Assembly (NCBI GenBank): GCA_950022295.1
Contig: OX465601.1
Coordinates: forward strand, 110,069,501 to 110,133,500
Length of the DNA: 64,000 bases
Origin: Bromus sterilis
Lineage: Eukaryota > Streptophyta > Magnoliopsida > Poales > Poaceae
Reading direction: 5' to 3'
The notes under the pieces were generated by a model. The model saw only the letters and a program-made list of their open reading frames with translations, did no database searches and was not told where the DNA came from. Made by a program: the position numbers and the translations under genes. Below, piece after piece: positions 10,448-21,248 of this stretch; the stretch's first letter is position 1, and each line of letters opens with the position of its first letter.

Positions 10448-12200
10448 TGTTGGATATATGCTCTAGAGGCAAATAATATATGATTATTCCAATATATCTA
10501 AGCAAGTTCATAACCAATTTCATACCGTGCTAGAACTGCATCAGTGAAACAATGATGCAGGTGTGGTATAGAAACACCCAGAGTTCCTAGTTAGCCTCTA
10601 CATCGATAACTAGTTCATGGTCAACATGATGGTCGTGGTTTCGCGATCATGGACAATTAAGTCTCTTGACTATGAGGTCACCTCACGGGTTGAGTGACGT
10701 GATGAACATTACCCAAAGTAAGCATTACAGCATGATCAAATCTTATGAAGGTTCAGTGTTGTAATTACAGAACGTGGTAGACCGTTCCTTTGACCGTGAG
10801 TACGTGCATAATCACTATCTTCCCGGATGCTTTGACTTACATCCCACCACCTGACTGAAATATGCGGGTCATAACGGTTGTATCTTAGGTATTCCGTGGA
10901 GATACGTTGAGGAGTATTGTTTAAAAGAGCGGGATTTGTCAATCCATATAATGGATAGATACTCGGGGCCCACTCGGTGAGATTCCATCCATAAAGCTGC
11001 GCAGCGTGTGACTAGGTCACGGGGATGAATATCACGGGAACGAGTGAATGAGGATTAGTTCGGAACGAGGTTGAACCAGACATAGGATGTCATTGATCGA
11101 ATCTCGGAACAATCCAGTATCGCTGACAAAGGGAATGCTATACGGCGTAAGGTCCAATCGGTGTTGATATCCGGAATGCACAGGGGTCATTATGGGCATC
11201 CAGGTCCCGCTGATGATCATTGACTGTTGCCTCTGCTCGGTCATGACTGGAGTGTTCTCGGACCGTAGGGTAACACACTTAAGGGCTCGATGAAATCGGA
11301 GACCTTTTCGGAACCATCGGAGCAACCAGAGAATTAAGGAGACAATATCGGAGGAGTACCGTATTGAACCGAAACAAGTTCGGAGTGAGCCGGAAGAGTT
11401 TCCGGAGCACCGGGAGATGAAATAATATGTTTTAGTTATTAATTAATTGAATTAATAATTAAAATCATTTTATTTCTAATTAATATGTGCTATGGGCCTT
11501 AGTGGAGAAAAAGGCCCATTAAGGAATTAAAGGGAAAAGAAAAAAGAAAAGAAAGGGGGGGAGGCGCCATGGGCCCTAGGGCCCATGAGGGGTGCGCCCC
11601 CTCTCCCCCCTTGGCCGGCCAACTCCCCCCTAGCAAAGGGTTTAGTCCCACATTGCTAGGGGAGGTGGGTTGACTCCCTTCCCCAGCCTATATAAAGACA
11701 GGCAGGGTGCACATAATTAATACACAGAAATTCGTGAGAAAATAAATATAACTCCGAATTGAGATCGGTTTTCTCCGGTCTCCTCCCCTCTCTGGTCTCT
11801 TCCACGGTGGGCTCCCTAGTGTGAGCCTGTAGTGGAATTGAGACCTCTCTGCTAGAATCGGAGGCCATCGTGCTGCCAAAACTCCGTCCGGAGGTCTGCT
11901 TCCGCCCCCTCCGCTGGATCGGAGAACGGAGGTCGTCATCGAGTCTCGTACGTGTGCGAGTACTACGAGGTGCTGCACGTGTGGCACTACACCCATCCGG
12001 GTGCTCAATACAGCCAGGGGGCTGTGAAACTTGATCGGCTACATCAACCACGTTTGCGGGAACGTTTCCCGCGCAACGGACTACACCCCGAGGTATGTTA
12101 TTTCCGCACTACTATCTGTTACGGTAATACGGCTAGCTAGATCTTGGGTTAAGGGAACGCTAGTTAGAAAATTTTGTGTTTTCTGCTGCGAACCCCAACA
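10448..12200 (+). repeat. 3' LTR of the nested gag-only Copia
   Basis: 1753 bp, nearly identical to 3892-5645. It has the same palindrome (11568-11587) and TATA box (11689-11696). It ends CCAACA and is followed by the right GTGAA duplication. Confidence 0.92.
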
Positions 12201-12893
12201 GTGAATAGGTCTTATTACAAATTTTATCACTACCTAGCAATTTTTAGGCAATAGTGCGGAAGATAAAGGTGTGCCTAACAATTGCAAGGTCTATTTAGCA
12301 AAGATAAGATAAACAATAAGCACAATAAAAAAAAACAAGTGAGGGGCAAATAATACGGTAGCACAAGTAATAAGGGGAAAGAGTAGGGATAATAGAATGA
12401 CGCGGAGACAACGATGTATCCCGATGTTCACTTCCTTGGAGGGAAGCTACTCAGCGTTCGGGGAGAGTGGGTGAAACCACGAAGGCACACCAACGCCACG
12501 GAGGCTCACTCTATTCCCCTTGAGATATCACCACGACGATTCCCAACCACTACCGGTTAACCTTAAAGGTGGTCACCAAACCCTCACAAACTCAACGAGG
12601 GTAATCACAATGGTCGATTCCTCTCCGAAGAACTCCTACCCGCCTAGGAGTCTCCAACCTCCAAGAGTAACAAGATCAATGGGGAAGAGCTCAATGCTTG
12701 CTCAAATCACGATTTGCTTTGGTCGGAAGATGGGGAAGGGACGGATCTATCACGTGGTGAAAGATCTGACAAGAAGTCTCACAAATCTCTCCGGGATCTT
12801 GGTTTGAGTGTAAGAGATAAGAGAGAGGGAGCAGTTTGTGTTCTTGAGTGAAATAAGTGAAGTGGTCAAACCTAATCCTAAGTGGGTAGGGGG

Positions 12894-12901
12894 TATTTAT
12901 A
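12894..12901 (-). promoter_or_regulatory. LTR TATA box of outer Copia
   Basis: TATAAATA on the minus strand, in a C-TATAAATACCCC context. It lies 43 bases downstream (element strand) of the last palindrome of the U3 array. This is the likely core promoter of the outer Copia. Confidence 0.65.
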
Positions 12902-12943
12902 GATTCCCAAGAACTAGCCGTTTTGATGCAGTCATAAGGGCGC

Positions 12944-13309
12944 CAGACGGTCCGGGCTATATGTCGGACAGTCTGGACCAAGCCCGAACGGTCCGACCTG
13001 TAGTCCGGTCGACCGATGAGGTCAGCACCAGGACACCACAGCACTCACATGTCGGACGGTCCGGAGTGGAGTCGGACGGTCCGGGCTAGGCCCGTACGGT
13101 CCGACCAATACATCGGACGGTCCGACCTGTAGAGGTAATGCTACTGACCTTTTGCACCGTAGGTCGGACGGTCCGGGCTGAGCCCGGACGGTCCGACAAA
13201 TAAGGAAATTGGTACTGATATTTTTGCGTAGTATGTCGGACGGTCCGGGATAGAGCCCGGACGGTCCGGACTGTGCCCGGACGGTCCGACCTACATACCG
13301 GACGGTCCA
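12944..13309 (-). promoter_or_regulatory. Helically phased palindrome array in LTR U3
   Basis: Eight perfect copies of the 11-bp palindrome CGGACGGTCCG start at 13053, 13073, 13114, 13165, 13185, 13237, 13258 and 13278. Copies with one or two mismatches start at 12944, 12965, 12985, 13093 and 13299. Neighbouring starts are mostly 20-21 bp apart, with gaps of 51 and 52 bp, close to whole helical turns. Pairs form larger inverted repeats (13164-13196). Placed directly upstream of the TATA box, it looks like a repeated activator site. The binding factor is unknown. Confidence 0.8.
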
Positions 13310-13363
13310 ACATACACATAAAAGGCACAGAACTTTGTGTGTCAATGTCCTACAATTCTAACA

Positions 13364-13692
13364 GATTTTCATAGGTTGCAGATAAATGGATTTTAATGTG
13401 TTTCAGTAGTTTATGGTCTGAGCAAGACTTGAACCCATCCTTATGACCCCCTCTTAATAGTGCGGGGATCTCTATGACTCAAGAAACAAATGATAAAGAG
13501 GACTTAACGTCATCTTCTATTCTTGTGTATGCTTCCTGAGAATAACCTGGATGATCTCACATGATCCCTACATGATGACAGCAAGAAGACTAACAATCCA
13601 TGTGTATCACTTAGCAAACGTAGTTAGTCCCCTATATGTATATTGTCGTCAACAACAAAATATGATGGAGGGCAAGATTGCACTTTCAAGAA
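13364..13692 (-). repeat. Maximus/Barbara-like Copia LTR fragment
   Basis: On the minus strand this starts TGAAAGTGCAATC at 13692 and carries the run TTTCTTGAGTCATAG followed by a GCACTATTAAGAGGGGGTC-type block. That matches the order in the LTR at 62836-64000 (CTTCTTGAGTCGTAGG, then GCACTGTTGGAGGGG). It is cut at 13363 by the outer Copia LTR, so the Copia inserted into it. The rest of this element must lie left of the window. On the right it interrupts the LTR of the next Copia. Confidence 0.6.
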
Positions 13693-14513
13693 CTTCGTGT
13701 GCTTTTGCCATTGCATTTGGTGCATCGGTTTGAGTTCTCTCCGAGGATTCGTTGTAGTAAGTGAAGTTGAGAAGATAGCTAATCTTGAGTGCATTGGCAC
13801 TCTAGAGATTGTTCCCCTTGGGTGCGTTGGCCCCTAGAGGCTTGTTGTTACGGAGCTCAATCATTGTGGTGGAAAGCTTCGGGACGCTACGGGAGCCTCC
13901 AGTTCAGTTGTGGAGATAGCCTCGAGCATTTGTACGGGTTCGGTGACCACCCTCAAGGGTCGCCATTTGTACGGGTTCGGTGACCGCCCTCAAGTGTGCT
14001 AATAGTGGAATCACTGCATCTTGCATTGGTAAGAGCGTGAGGTGAAATAGGGTGGCCCTCGTTGGCTTCGTGTGAGCATTGTGCTCCTCACCCTCTCCAA
14101 ACGGAGACGTACTTCTCGCAAGAGAAGGAACTTCGGTAACAAATCCTTGTCTCCATCGGCTCCACTTGCGGTTATCTCTACCCTTACTTTGAGCAATCTT
14201 ATTACATTTTTTATCTTGTGCTTGCTCATATTATTGTGTATTGCTTGTCCCATAGGTTGTTCATCTAGTCAACCTATTTACTGGTGCACCTACTTTGTGA
14301 TAGCTTTAGTGCTCTTGTTATATATCTTGCTATCACATAGTTGTTTATCTTGCTTAGTATAAGTTGTTGGTGCACATAGTTGAGCCTAGCTTATTTAGGT
14401 TTCTTGCTTGGCAAATTAAATGTTAAGTTTTATTCCGCGTTTGTTCAAGCCTAAACCGTAATTATTTTAAGCGCCTATTCACTCCCCCTCTGGGCGACAT
14501 CCACGTCCTTCCA
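13693..14513 (+). repeat. First LTR (3' part) of second Copia
   Basis: Matches 25500-26308 nearly base for base, e.g. the GTGTGCTTTTGCCATTGC phrase at both. The 5' part is displaced by the Maximus-like fragment. It ends CTTCCA, two bases before the primer-binding site. Confidence 0.85.
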
Positions 14514-14515
14514 AT

Positions 14516-14527
14516 TGGTATCAGAGC
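14516..14527 (+). other. Primer-binding site (tRNA-iMet type)
   Basis: TGGTATCAGAGC, a perfect match to the initiator tRNA-Met complement, two bases after the LTR end. Confidence 0.9.
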
Positions 14528-14568
14528 CTCGTCTCTCTTTATAGGGCTTCACCATCTTGAGAGTAAAG

Positions 14569-16941
14569 ATGTCGACTAGGGGATTAGGATTCATTGACAC
14601 TCTTAGTTTCGATGGCACAAATTATGTTGCTTGACAATTTCACATGCTTAATTATTTCTGGGGCATTGACCCGTGTATGGAGCGAATTGTAGATATGAGT
14701 TTTTCTCCTCCAAAGTATACTCAAAACCTATCCTTAGAGGATGAGAAAAACTCTTATCTCAATGCTCAAGCTTCTAATGTGCTTGTTGATGCTTTGAGTA
14801 ATGTAGACTTATTTCAACTCATGCCATTTCAGGATGCTCATGAGTTGTGGACAATGCTTCAAGATAAATATGGTGTGTCCAAGATTTTTGGGGATGATCG
14901 TTCTCCCTCCACCTCTGGTCGCGATGCATTCTCAACTTCTTCTACTTCACCTACATGTGGTTTTCCACATGGTAATGAAATGGTGAGTAGTGTGAGTCAT
15001 TGCAATGATGATAGTGAACTTATTGTTGATAATCCTTTATCACTATCTTATCGCAATGCTTCCTTGTTGGACCTCAACACTTCAAGCACCTTAAATATCT
15101 TACATGCTTGTGTTGATAGTCCATGCATATCATGTAGAAATCATTTGAATAAATCTCATGATGATATGCTTGCTATATCTTGCTCTATTTCCTCTAGTTA
15201 TTGTTCTAACAATGTAGAGGAAAACCAACGGTCCATGGAACAAGATGTGGTATGGAATGGTGCCTCAAGAGATCCTACATCGTCATCTCGTGTTACTCAT
15301 TTTTGTCTTATGGCGAAGGAGTTAAAGGTATATCCTACTTTAACCCCCACATCTAGTGATGGTGATGATGTAGATAATGTTAATGTAGATAATGTTGAAG
15401 AGGATGAAAATATTGCTTCCTTAAAAATTAAGGGAGAAATTATTTTTAAAGCTCTTCATAAGAATAAAATTGCTTTCTCCAACTTCATGGAAATCATGTC
15501 TATTGCCATTGAGGTCAACAAATACATTGAGGAGTTGGAAACTCATCTTGAGGAGAATGAGGCCACCATTGAGAAAATGGAAAGCCATGAGCGTGATTGC
15601 GCTAATGAGATTGCGGATCTATCTCAAGCTCTTGAGTGTGAAGAAACCACCAAGGAATCTCTTGAGGAGACTTTTGCTTTAGAGTTATCTAAAGTAAAGG
15701 AATCTCTTGATAGAACCCTTGAGGTGGCTAATTCTATCAAAACTAAACATGATAAGCTTGAAGTTGCGCATGCTAAACTCCTTGAGGATTTTGAGCACCT
15801 CGTAAATGGCTCACGGGTCATTAAGGGTGAGCTCATCAAACTCACCAAGTCGCATGCTCAACTAAAAGCTTCTTATTTGAAAGAGCTTGCCATGTCATCT
15901 TCTCCATCCGTTATTCTTGATGATGCTTGTGCTACTAACTCTATTTCTTGTGAAGCATCCATCCTAAAGGAGAATGTTGAGCTAAAGGCTCCACTTGAGT
16001 TGCTAACTAGCAAGTATGGGAAATTAGAAGAAAATCATGAAAAGCTCTCAAGCTCTCATGAGGATCTTCTAGTATCCCATAATGTGCTAAAGTTAGCTCA
16101 TGAGGCTAAGGTTTCTAAATTAGTTCCTCATGTGGACATTAGCACTACTACTACTCAATATGTTATATTGCCTTGTGCTAGTCCTTGTAATTCATCCACT
16201 CATAATGTTGCTACATCTTGTGATGGATTACTTTCCTTGCCTTGTTGCTAGAAACAATGAAGCTTCTACTTCCTCTAGTACTTCATTGTTACTAACCATG
16301 TAGAGGAAATCAAAGAGCTCAAGGACCAAGTCACTTCGTTGAAGAAAGACTTGGGAAATGGTCATGAAGGGAAGTCTACACTTGACAAGATTTTGTGTGG
16401 ACAAAAATCCCCCAATGACAAGGGTGGACTTGGATCCAACTCCAACAATAAGAAGTCCATGTTAATCAAGAAGAAGGGCCAATCACAAGTCAAGAATTCG
16501 ACCAAGATTGTTTGCTTCAAGTGCAAGGTTGAAGGGCACCATGTTAGATCTTGCCCTTTTAAGAAGAAGCCCATTAGTGAAAAGCAACTAGAGAAGAGGC
16601 CTCAAGTTCAACCGCAAGGTGAAGTGAAGCCACTTCCCAAGAAGACTCAAGTAAATGATCTTCATGTTGAGAAATCAACCATGAAGAAAGGAAAGAGTAG
16701 ATGTTGCTACTTATGTCGTGAGAAGGGTCATCTTGCTTCTTCATGCACAAACGGTACCTTATCCAACCCTATTATAGTTGATGATGTTTATTCTCTTCGG
16801 AAGGATAAGGTTGGCAATGTGGTTGCCAAATATGTTGGCACTCAAAGTGGTGACAAGAAAAACACCATTTGGGTTGCCAAGCCTATTGTGACTAACCTCT
16901 TAGGACCCAGCTTGGTTGGGGACCAACGAGCTCCAACTTGA
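14569..16941 (+). pseudogene. Copia gag with coiled coil and two CCHC knuckles, broken by stops
   Basis: One frame throughout, starting at the ATG at 14569. A TGA at codon 22 (14632-14634) breaks it. The long open part is 14635-16251, and further stops lie at 16249-16251 and just after (to about 16293) before the frame stays open to 16941. The N-terminus is UBN2-like (residues about 25-110), followed by a Ser-rich acidic linker. A long coiled coil (about 15480-16110) comes next, then two zinc knuckles C-x2-C-x4-H-x4-C at 16513-16554 and 16705-16746. The end motif IWVAKPIVTNLLGP matches the linker in the left Copia. There is no protease after the final stop. Confidence 0.8.
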
Positions 16942-19900
16942 TCAATAGGTGTTGGTGGAGGGCATTGGAGACTTGGCTACATTATGAAGAATTAAGGGAC
17001 CTTCATTAATCACATTATCTCAAGCCAAGTCATTTGGACTATCATGTGTCTATCGTATATCCAATGTGCCTCCTTACAGTAACTTGTACTTAAATTGTTT
17101 ACATTCAAAGTTACTTGCCCCTTTGCATGTTTTGATTTTGAACCTTGCATGTGCTTGTATATGTTGTGCTTCCAATTTACGTATCTTGAGTAATCAATTA
17201 TGTGTATATTGGTTTGGACATCATGTATGTTTGAGTGTTGTCTTGAGCCTATTTTTCATCTTGGTTTTATCTTAGTTGGCTCTTGTGAGAGATTAATGGT
17301 TCATCCCATTTTGGGGGAGTGATGTGCCTTGTGCACTTCACGATCATAAAAATATGTATACATGAGGAATACCACCTAGTATTGATTTTACCAGATTATC
17401 TAGTCACTATGTGGTATGTCGTACTCATGAGAAATTACAATTCTAAAGTATCCATTAATTATCTCTTGTTGGTATTTGTTTGCCTCTAGTTGTAAAATTT
17501 GGGATATCACATTGTGGGGGAGTAATATGCTTTGTGCATATTACACGCCTATAAAATGTGTACATTTGGGGTTTTGCCACTTAGAATTGATATTGTAAAT
17601 TATTAGTTCCTAGGTGGCATGTTTGCTCCTCAAGTTCCAATTTGCTGAAATTGACTTTTTTCTCATCTTATGGATCTTGAGTGTGTGAGATTCTCTTGGT
17701 ACGGTGTCCCTTCAACATGTACATGTATTTCCTATGTGGGAACCGTTTGCTCCAAGTTATTCTAGTCATTGCTTGCATGATTGGATGCATACTTGAAGCT
17801 ATCAAGAATCTCTTTGTAAGCATTATGCTCAATTCTTATCTTTTTCCACATGCTTATGATTGTTGTTGTGAATATGATAATATATATTAATGCTATCTAC
17901 CACCGGGAAGCAATTCCCTATACCTCTTGTAATTAACAATTGGTACTCTTATATGTGGTAGAAATTATTGATCATCTTTACATTGGATTGTTTATCATTG
18001 TCTTATTTCTTGCCAAGATAATGTTGTGATTTTATTTCTCATTGTCTTTCTTGCCACTTGTGGATCATTTGTTTTCGTGATCTTGTCTAGTGTTTATCTA
18101 CATATAGTGAAAGTGGCGATGCCATCTTGTGCATCTTATATCCAAATGAAAATTCTATATAATGCACATCTCTTGGGGGAGCTATCATCTTATGATCCAT
18201 ATCAAGTGCGTGTTATGGGAAGGCATATTCTCTTTGGTGCTTTGTGTCATTATAAAATTGTTGAGGGCATAGTTTGTTTGGAATTGTGCTCTCTTGTTGA
18301 GAGTTTGATATCTCCTTCTTTGATATCTTTTATTTTGGTATCATGCTCTCTATCAATTGATGTTTCAATTGATACCCCATTCCTTGATGAATCTTCTATT
18401 TGGTATAATCCAAGTGAAAAGTTTATTTTGAAATCTTATGTTCAATTGGAATCTAATGGTCACTTGGTATCCTTTTCAAAAAAAATATTCAATCATGTGT
18501 TGATTGGGTTGGGATTCAATTGGTATTTCTTCTCATTTGTTGGTGAGTGTAGCAATTGACCATGTGTTAATTTCTACTTGTCTCCTATCATGTGTTGATT
18601 TGGACCTTTGATATAATTTGGACAACCTTATGTTGTGTCACTCTTTGGTGTGCCATCTTGGTTTACTTGGTGGTTTGTCCAAATTGTGTTTCCTTTTGGT
18701 TCTTGAAAGTCTTGTGCATGCATAGTTGCTATGTGTAGTTCCGATGCATGATTTCTTTCTTTGATCCTATATTTTGGTTAAACTCCATCCACTTCTTTAT
18801 TGGCTAATTTGTGCATGGAATTAATCTTCATGTCCATATGCACTTATTCTCGTGGAGTTTGTCCTATGTATGTTTGTTCCTCTAACTCTTGGGTACCAAT
18901 GAGTCTAGGTACCATTTTGTGTGTTAATGTTGATATAGGAACTTTGGAGATGCATTGGAGGATCGTCTCATTTAAGGAAGGTGGTGTCACCATGTGCCTT
19001 TTGGAGTCATGCTAGGACGATCATTGAAGACTTTATCTATTACATCATTCCCATGCTATCTCGATAACAAGTATCTACCTCATGCATACTTTTCTTGCTT
19101 CCAACCTTGTGTAGGTTGCATCATGGCATGACATTCTTCATTTGCAATTGTTGCGGTTCTTGATTTGTTCTAGAATTGCAAGATATATTATTGGTTGTCA
19201 TACTTGTTTCTTTGTTCAAAGCATCTCAACTATCTCTTGATACCTTGTTGCTAGTTGCGATGACTTTGATTGTTGATTGTGTGTATTTCATCCTTATACA
19301 ATTAGATAATATTAAGCTATTGTTTATGCTTTCAAGCAAAGATCTTATTCATATAAATATGACTTCCGTGTGGATATCTTGTTCTTTCCTTTTGTGACTA
19401 TTTCGTGTGTACTTGCTTCTTTGTGGATATTTTGTCTACCTAGAATCTCATACACTTGAGAGAAGTTACACTTTTAGTGGATATCCTTGTTCTTCATGTC
19501 CACCTTTTATTTTTAATGATGAAATTCTTCGGTGGTTACATGAAAGCGTGTACATGAAAGCGTGTGTGTTTGAGTGCGTGTCTAATTCTATTCATCTTAG
19601 CGTGCACTCTTTTTGTGGTGAAGATTGTTGTCCTTGTGCTTGTCTTGATGTGCCTATTATTTTCTATCTTCACCATGGGGTTGTCACAAGCCTTGATTTT
19701 ACTTTGCATCTGATTTAAGCTTGTGAACTCATTTGTTGTTTCTGTGTGTGACCTTCTTAACTTATGTTGGAAGGACATGTCTAGCACCTTGAGTCTCATT
19801 TCTTCAAGATTATGTTGATGCTTAATGGTCATCCTTATATTAGTCTTATCAAGTGCTTTTCCATGACTCACACACATATTTTTGGTTGAGCCCATTCCTA

Positions 19901-20526
19901 TGATTATATCCTTTGCTCTTTTCTCAACCATAGGTTTGTTGCAAGTGCTAGACTTTGTTTCATATCTTTGCATATTTGCACTTGTGTTATGTTTCTATCG
20001 ATTTTGGGGGAGTGATGATCCGATTTTGTGAACTTTGTATTATAATACAAAGATTCTAAATAGTGCACAAATCTTGGAGAACTTCTCTATTATCTTTAGA
20101 ACACTCCTATGCTCATATCATAATATCTTGTAGTCTTTTGGCATGTTGGATCGTTTGATTGCCTGCATTTTCTTATGCCTTTGTGCCATCTCATCTTTCT
20201 GCAATATATGGATCCTCTATATAGTTTTCTTTTCCTCCCACCATGTATCTTTGGATATGTGTATCTTATTCCACTCATTTCTTGAGAAATACACCCTTTT
20301 GGGAGGAACACATTCTATATCGGACTTCTTAGTTTTCCGCCCATTTTGGCAATCGATGCCAAAGGGGTAGAAGTTTAGAGGGTTTTGTTTGAGGAGGTTC
20401 GTGCTTTGATTTTGTTCTTAAGCATTTGCCTTCTTGTTCATGCATACTTGCTTTGCATGATTAGCATAATTCATCATATAAACCCTCTTAATGTGTTTTG
20501 TCATCAATTACCAAAATTGGGGAGAT
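16942..20526 (+). other. T-rich non-coding interior of second Copia
   Basis: About 3.6 kb between gag and second LTR. Short frames (such as 18026-18559, 177 codons, hydrophobic, with no recognised domain) are present, but none resembles pol. TTTTGGGGGAGTGA-like purine blocks recur at about 17309, 17513, 18174 and 20004, resembling the final polypurine tract at about 20516. It may be repeated or degenerate polypurine-type sequence. Confidence 0.5.
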
Positions 20527-21248
20527 TGAAAGGGCATGTGCCCTTATCTTTGGTTTTGGTAATTGATGGAAATCTTTATGGACTAATGGTTTCCTTGAGT
20601 TATACTTTAAGGTTTGTCCATAGGCAACGCTTGAAGATCATATGGTGGCTTCAAGGTTCTAAGATGAAGATTACGTGTTGACCAAGGTGTTCTTCATGGA
20701 GCTATCCAAAGATTGGTCAAGTTGATGTGTGCAAGGTCAAGAGGAGCATCACAAAGATATCATATGCTTGGAGATTGTCGACCATTTGGTGATAATGGTC
20801 TTGTGAAGATATGCCTAAAAGAGGCTCACCCATAATGGAGTATGGGGGAGAAATTTACTAGTCTTCATCGAGCCGGCGCAACCAAGAAAGCTTTTCCAAC
20901 TTGAGGCGGACATGATCGTCATCATCAAGCTCAAGTGGATTATGCGCAAGACAAAGGTTTGACCTTTATAGGTTTCCAGTTTACCGGTCTCATGGTGGTA
21001 GTTAGGAGACCGGGTTATAGGCTAGGCCGCATCGTTCATGGAGATCTCAAACCTTTGCATCCTTGGCATCATCTTTTTTGGTTCTTGTTTGGTTTGTCTC
21101 TTTGTGAGTGTTGGAGCTTGAGTCAGTATTCATTACAAGCTCTTCTTCATCGAAAACGGATTTCATATACATCTACTTTTGTGTTTTCGATGTTGGTGTT
21201 TTTGTCGGCTCTTATCTTGTGAAGGTTTCACCTTCTACCTTGTTGGCA
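20527..21248 (+). repeat. Second LTR of second Copia, 5' part
   Basis: Starts TGAAAGGGCATG directly after the purine tract and runs until Gypsy-type LTR sequence begins. The exact junction near 21249 is not certain. The LTR resumes at 25370. Confidence 0.7.

Larger units (their letters stand above)
3892..12200 (+). mobile_element. Gag-only (non-autonomous) Copia retrotransposon, BARE/Angela-like LTRs, complete
   Basis: An 8309-bp element with LTRs at 3892-5645 and 10448-12200, both TG...CA, flanked by an exact 5-bp duplication GTGAA (3887-3891 and 12201-12205). The LTR start TGTTGGATATATGC resembles the TGTTGGAATTATGC start of the element at 51720. By eye the two LTRs differ at about ten positions in 1753 bases, so the insertion is young. 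The interior holds one gag-like frame (6712-7401) and about 3 kb with no recognisable protease, integrase or reverse transcriptase. It would have to be mobilised by an autonomous relative. It sits inside the U5 end of the outer Copia's LTR. Confidence 0.92.
1..13363 (-). mobile_element. Copia LTR retrotransposon, left-truncated by window edge, interrupted by a nested Copia
   Basis: Read on the minus strand the order is 5' LTR (12206-13363 plus 3858-3891), a primer-binding site complementary to initiator tRNA-Met (3844-3855), gag, a coiled-coil region, then protease and integrase running off position 1. Protease before integrase and the tRNA-Met site place it in Copia. The extra coiled-coil stretch between the zinc knuckle and the protease recalls the SIRE/Maximus lineage, which is an inference. 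The LTR is split by a younger element at 3892-12200. The copy is dead: there are stops and at least one frameshift between gag and pol. The reverse transcriptase and 3' LTR would lie left of the window. The sequence just right of the LTR (GATTT, 13364-13368) should be its target duplication. Confidence 0.88.
12206..13363 (-). repeat. Outer Copia 5' LTR, main part
   Basis: Continues the LTR begun at 3858-3891, for a total of about 1190 bp. On the element strand it starts TGTTAGAATTG at 13363 and ends CTTTCA at 3858. From its start, U3 contains an array of CGGACGGTCCG palindromes (13309 down to 12944), then a TATA box (12901-12894). No gene is present. Confidence 0.85.

Noticed and set aside
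12944..13309. CRISPR-like array of short repeats
   Set aside because: The motif is an 11-bp palindrome with spacers of about 10 bp inside a plant LTR. CRISPR repeats are longer, with about 30-bp spacers.
13022..13345. Frames full of TVR and GPS repeats
   Set aside because: Translation of the palindrome array in different frames, not a protein.
14516..14527. tRNA-like match
   Set aside because: It is a 12-base complement to the tRNA-Met 3' end, i.e. a retroelement primer site, not a tRNA gene.
18026..18559. 177-codon hydrophobic frame in the second Copia
   Set aside because: T-rich sequence gives Leu/Phe/Ile/Val-rich frames by chance. No domain was recognised, and an env-like gene could not be supported.
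19536..19973. 145-codon minus-strand frame
   Set aside because: Lies in the T-rich non-coding interior of the second Copia. No domain, and composition mirrors the T-rich strand.
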